Below, one piece after another: positions 60,309 to 64,000 of a DNA stretch of 64,000 nt. Source of the DNA: Coptis chinensis. Taxonomy: Eukaryota; Streptophyta; Magnoliopsida; Ranunculales; Ranunculaceae. The notes beneath the pieces were generated by a model, which had not been told where the DNA came from, ran no database searches, and saw nothing but the letters and a program-made list of their open reading frames with translations. Position numbers and translations under genes: made by a program. The stretch is taken from assembly GCA_015680905.1 (NCBI GenBank), contig CM027377.1, positions 18,500,501-18,564,500 on the forward strand, given 5' to 3'. The first letter of the stretch is position 1; each line of letters opens with the position of its first letter.

Positions 60309-60887
60309 CCTCCCAAATGGTGGACAGGGGCAAGCGCCCTGTGAATCCACGCGAGGATCCTTCGAACCATGAAAACCATAATTCTGATCCAGCCCAAGAT
60401 AGGTTGACCCTTCAACCACCACCTGCCTTTCGGGTACTACTTCAACTTCTCACACTTTTCTATTATTTTGTTATGAATTTTACTACCCTTCGTACTTGTG
60501 CGATGTCCGTTGCTCACTTGCTCCTACTTATTAAATTTTTTTTCCTTCTTCTATATTGCTTAGTATTAACTTAATCTTTTCTGATTTATCTTTATTAAGC
60601 AACCCAACCGACCAAATGTATAAGGGCAAGCGCCCAATGCACCCGTCTGAGGAACCTTCAAACAAAAAAAAACGTATTTACATTCCCCCTCAAGATAGGT
60701 TGAATCTTCAGCCACCTCGTGCCTTCCAGGTCTTACTTCAGTCACCTTGTGACTTACTATCTATACATCATTGCTTTGATGCATTGCAATTAAGTCTATT
60801 ATTTATTTGTTTATTTTATATTTCTTAATTGTTCAGCGCCCAACGGCTGACATTCCTCCCTCTCTTCAACCGTCGTCTGGTGCTCAG
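60309..60887 (+). pseudogene. three small tandem-duplicated Helitron N-terminal exons
   Basis: Exon-like blocks 60309-60436, 60600-60728 and 60837-60887, each after an AG and before a GT. The first two encode near-copies of one motif (GKRPVNPREDPSN ... QDRLTLQPPPAF and GKRPMHPSEEPSN ... QDRLNLQPPRAF). The third keeps only the distal part (RPTADIPPSLQPSSGAQ). Basic, proline-rich and probably unstructured. No known domain; position and order suggest the variable N-terminus of the Helitron protein. Confidence 0.55.
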
Positions 60888-61141
60888 GTCAGCTTCGAAT
60901 TGAACTTCCCATATTATTAATATTGTCGATGTGTTTTATTCTACCATTGTCTACAATTATTTCTCCACCAAACTGTATTATTACTATAGAGCTCTTACTT
61001 TCTGTCTTGTTTTTTTTATTGATTTTATTTTTGAAATTTCAAATTGTTGTCACTACTCCAACACATTTATAGCTATTATTATATAGATTTTTATATTGTT
61101 TCCTTTGCTATAGATATTAACAAAAAGAATGATGACACAAC

Positions 61142-63375
61142 GTGTTAGAAGGGAACGAGAAAAAAAACTTAAACAAAACAATAACTCGCGTTGTTTGTTC
61201 GCACCAATCTACCGCACAAAATATCATTCCTCAAAATCTACGTACTCCGCCTCAAGCTGTGAGACGCCCAACTCACCATAGCCCTATTACACCTATTCCT
61301 GGATTCAAGCTACTCACTTCCTCTGAATCTCTTCAACGAGTCGTACGACATCTTAATCCTGTAAGGCTATTTACAGATGTCCTCCCATCACGTGCTCAGA
61401 CTGATTCTACAATGGGTCATCAAAATGCAAGGTATTTAAATAGGCAATTATTTGTTACTCAGTATGATCTTGACTTTTTATCCAACTCTTACATGTATTC
61501 TCTACAGCATTATGCCCCTCGAAGTCTTCAACATCATCATTTCTTCCTGCGATACCACATCCAACAACATCAAATGGTGCTTCAACATCGATCACCAAAA
61601 TGCGGGGTATCGCTGTTCTTATCGAAAACATTGATCATTATTTGCATTTTCGTCTAATTTGCTGACGCGTTAACCTTCATCTACTTTGCTGACACATTCG
61701 CTATTATGTAGACAACAACAATATGATGGAAATGATGACATGACAGACGATGAAGATGATGTACTTCCTTCTAATGTTCTTAACCGTCCAATTGAACAAG
61801 GGCGTCACTCCTTAGGGGAAATGAATGTTCAGTGTCCTTTCTGCCATGCACTTCATTGGAAAGACGAACGGTTGAGTAGATCGTCGCTAGCAAATCCTCG
61901 GTTTGGGACTTGCTGTTTGCAAGGAAAAATACAAATGCCTCCATTGCAGACATTACCTGCTGCCCTCAAAGCTTTGTACGAGGGAGATGATCACAAGTCA
62001 AAGTCTTTTCGAAAGTACAGAAGACAATACAATCAGGCGTTTGCATTTACAAGTCTAGGTGCTGATGAACGTGTCTTTGTTGGTCGAGGTCCACGACCTT
62101 TCACTATACATGGAGAACTATGGCAGCGAACAGGAGCTCTTATTCCTGATCCAGGCAGATAGGCAATATACTCTCAACTCTATATTTATGATCCAAGTGC
62201 AGCATTGGATATTCGGCAGCTTCGGAATCCTAATTTGGATGTAGATGTTCTTAGAATCCTGCATGAAACTATGCTCCAATATAACTGTTTCTCTTACACT
62301 TTTCTACATGCATATGAGGTTCTTAGATCGGCTTCTGTTGGGAATGATGAAAATCTCAACATCCATGCTTATTTACATCTGGTCGCGACCCATCGATGAC
62401 GCCGCTACAACTTGCCATCGGTGATGAAATTGCGGTTATTTTACCTGGGAGATGGCGGTGAAGCGGACAAGATGCGAGACATTGTGATTTATCTTAAAGG
62501 GGGAAATGAATTTGTTCATATCAGTGAATGTCATCCAGCATATTTACCTTTGCACTATGTGTTAATGTTTCCTTGTGGAGAGCTTGGGTGGTCACGGATC
62601 GAGGCGCTCGGACCCTCAACTTCAACCACCACTGGCGCCGCCTCACACAAATGGACTTCTATTCTTACCGCCGCTTTGTTTCAGCGCCCCAACAAATATT
62701 CTTCTATTTTGCGAGGGAAAAAACTGTTTCAAGAATTCTTAGTTGATGCATGGGCGCCACTAAACGTAGCGGATACGGTACTACAGATTTAGGCAAGATG
62801 TGCCGTCTTTGAATTATATCAAAATCTCACTGATGTCCCAGCTGAAACCTTAAATCCAAATCAAGTTGGAAGCCGCGTAGTTCTACCAGCATCATACGTC
62901 GGCAGTCCAAGGCATATGTTTGAGATATTCCAGGACTCAATGGCTATAACTCGGTTCAACAACCATCCAGATATATTCCTCACCATGACTGCGAACCCAC
63001 ATTGGGAGGAAGTTATTAAGGCCTTGCGTAAGAAGAGCTTAAAGCGCTCTTGATCGACCGGAAGTGGTAGCCCGTGTGTTTGAACTAAAGCGAAGTGCCT
63101 TAATGAGAGAGATCAGAGACAAGGGTGTGCTTGGTATTGCTGTTGCACATGTTTACACAATTGAATTTCAGAAACGTGGTCTACCACATATGCACGCCTT
63201 ATATATCTTCGACATCAAGACAAGATTAGGTATTGCCCCTTTCGGGTTGACCGCATTGTTTGTCTTTGAATTTCACGATCCGGATCTTGAACCTGAATTG
63301 TTTCGCAGATCTGTTATCAAATGTATGGTTCATGGGCCATGTGGCTTAAAAATCCAAGTTGTCCATGTATGGTAA
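61142..63375 (+). pseudogene. Helitron Rep protein, N-terminal and HUH nuclease region, broken
   Basis: 61142-61657 is a low-complexity N-terminal section. 61686-62162 carries the Helitron_like_N signature: CPFCHALHWKDERL, FGTCCLQGKIQMPPL, then FRKYRRQYNQAFAFTSLG and the FTIHGELWQRTGALIP block. An in-frame TAG at 62159 interrupts it just before SQLYIYDPSA, and a TGA near 62397 follows. RDIVIYLKGG and the following HPAYLPLHYVLMFPCGE are recognisable to 62590, with a frameshift after. 63064-63375 holds the metal-binding HUH motif as EFQKRGLPHMHALYIF. At least two stops and three shifts rule out a full-length product from this copy. Confidence 0.88.
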
Positions 63376-64000
63376 ATAGGCGTTGCAAAAGTCAATATCC
63401 CCGTGCTTTCGAAAATGTTACGACCATGGATAATACTGGATATCCTATCTACCGTCGTCGTGACACTGGCAAGAAATATAATGTTAGAGGGCATGAAGTT
63501 GATAATAGAGATGTTGTTCCATACAATCCTTATCTTTCTAAGATGTTCGATTGCCATATTAATGTTGAAGTTTGTGCCGGGATACGTTGTGTCAAATACA
63601 TTCACAAGTACACATTCAAAGGACACGACAGGACAACAGTGGTGTTCAATGACTTGGATGAGATACAACAATATTTAGATGCACGATATATCGGGCCACC
63701 TGAAGCGGTTTGGAGGTTGTTCGGGTTTTCTCTTCACCAAGAGAAGCCGGCTGTTGTGAGATTGGCACTTCATCTCCCTGGAATGCACCGAGTAGTTTAC
63801 AATCCTAATGAATCAACGGATGCTATTCTCTTAAGGGCTCAGCAACAAAAGTCAACTCTAACTGCATTTTTTGAGCGGTGTGCTTCAGATCCTGATGCAC
63901 GAGGGCTTACATATCAAGAATTTCCAGAACATTATGTTTGGAGCAAAAGGTGGCATAGATGGACAAAAAGGACTCAAGCACCTGCTATTGGTAGAATGTA
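63369..64000 (+). CDS. Helitron Rep, tyrosine-motif region, open to the window end (partial)
   Basis: An uninterrupted 210-codon frame that continues past base 64000. It contains the Helitron catalytic-tyrosine box CVKYIHKYTFKGHDR (about 63590-63635), where the Tyr residues nick and join single strands, then the EAVWRLFGF and PAVVRLALHLPG blocks and WSKRWHRWTKR, typical of the stretch linking Rep to the Pif1-like helicase. The upstream Rep part is in another frame. This is therefore a fragment of a broken gene, listed as CDS only because the part in view is open. Confidence 0.8.
   Translation, partial: MVNRRCKSQYPRAFENVTTMDNTGYPIYRRRDTGKKYNVRGHEVDNRDVVPYNPYLSKMFDCHINVEVCAGIRCVKYIHKYTFKGHDRTTVVFNDLDEIQQYLDARYIGPPEAVWRLFGFSLHQEKPAVVRLALHLPGMHRVVYNPNESTDAILLRAQQQKSTLTAFFERCASDPDARGLTYQEFPEHYVWSKRWHRWTKRTQAPAIGRM

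Larger units (their letters stand above)
59261..64000 (+). mobile_element. Helitron (rolling-circle transposon), 5' part and Rep region, degenerate, runs off the window
   Basis: Contains leader or small-exon sequence (59261-60890), the Helitron_like_N region with its zinc finger (61700-62600) and the HUH Rep nuclease region (63060-64000). The helicase half and the 3' hairpin-CTRR terminus would lie beyond base 64000. Two in-frame stops and several frameshifts interrupt it. The array at 52430-59260 is probably its amplified 5' end, but this is not proven. Confidence 0.88.

Overview
The window is nuclear DNA of a flowering plant, most likely a eudicot. Genes are split by AT-rich introns with GT/AG borders, and transposons are dense (LINE, Ty1/copia, SINE, PIF/Harbinger-like MITE, CACTA end, Helitron). 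The recognisable genes are plant families: half-size ABCA transporters, a PLS-type PPR protein and a PQQ-propeller quinoprotein. I cannot name the species.

Layout. 1-3501: 3' part of a dead L1-type LINE ending in oligo(A). 3688-13139: a decayed ABCA gene whose exon 5 is split by a 3,032-bp copia relic (4614-7645, 5-bp target duplication). It has lost exons 2-4, 8-11 and 15-16. 13325-15184: an intact intronless PPR gene (619 aa). 17089-26852, 27570-39050 and 39552-47234: three ABCA genes in head-to-tail order. I could join all 18 exons of each on GT/AG borders with identical intron phases, giving uninterrupted products of 903, 938 and 946 aa. The second has a 3.36-kb intron 14 filled with nested insertions. 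47675-49841 (minus): an intact four-exon secreted quinoprotein gene (534 aa), convergent with the last ABCA gene. 50604-51120 (minus): a frameshifted copy of its last exon. 51221-51620: one end of a CACTA transposon. 52430-59260: seven head-to-tail copies of a ~976-bp unit. 59261-64000: the 5' and Rep part of a degenerate Helitron that runs off the window.

How it fits together. The host genes are one tandem ABCA cluster (three apparently working genes and one dead), with a PPR gene between the dead copy and the others and the quinoprotein gene at its end. Nothing ties the PPR or quinoprotein gene to transport; the neighbourhood looks like tandem duplication plus chance proximity. The most unusual structures belong to the transposons. 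The seven-copy array looks like the amplified promoter/leader of the adjoining Helitron, with a possible leader intron and a GC-rich palindrome in each unit. The two copia LTRs each carry mosaic stretches that match different parts of the surrounding ABCA pseudogene. I saw no convincing new multi-gene system.
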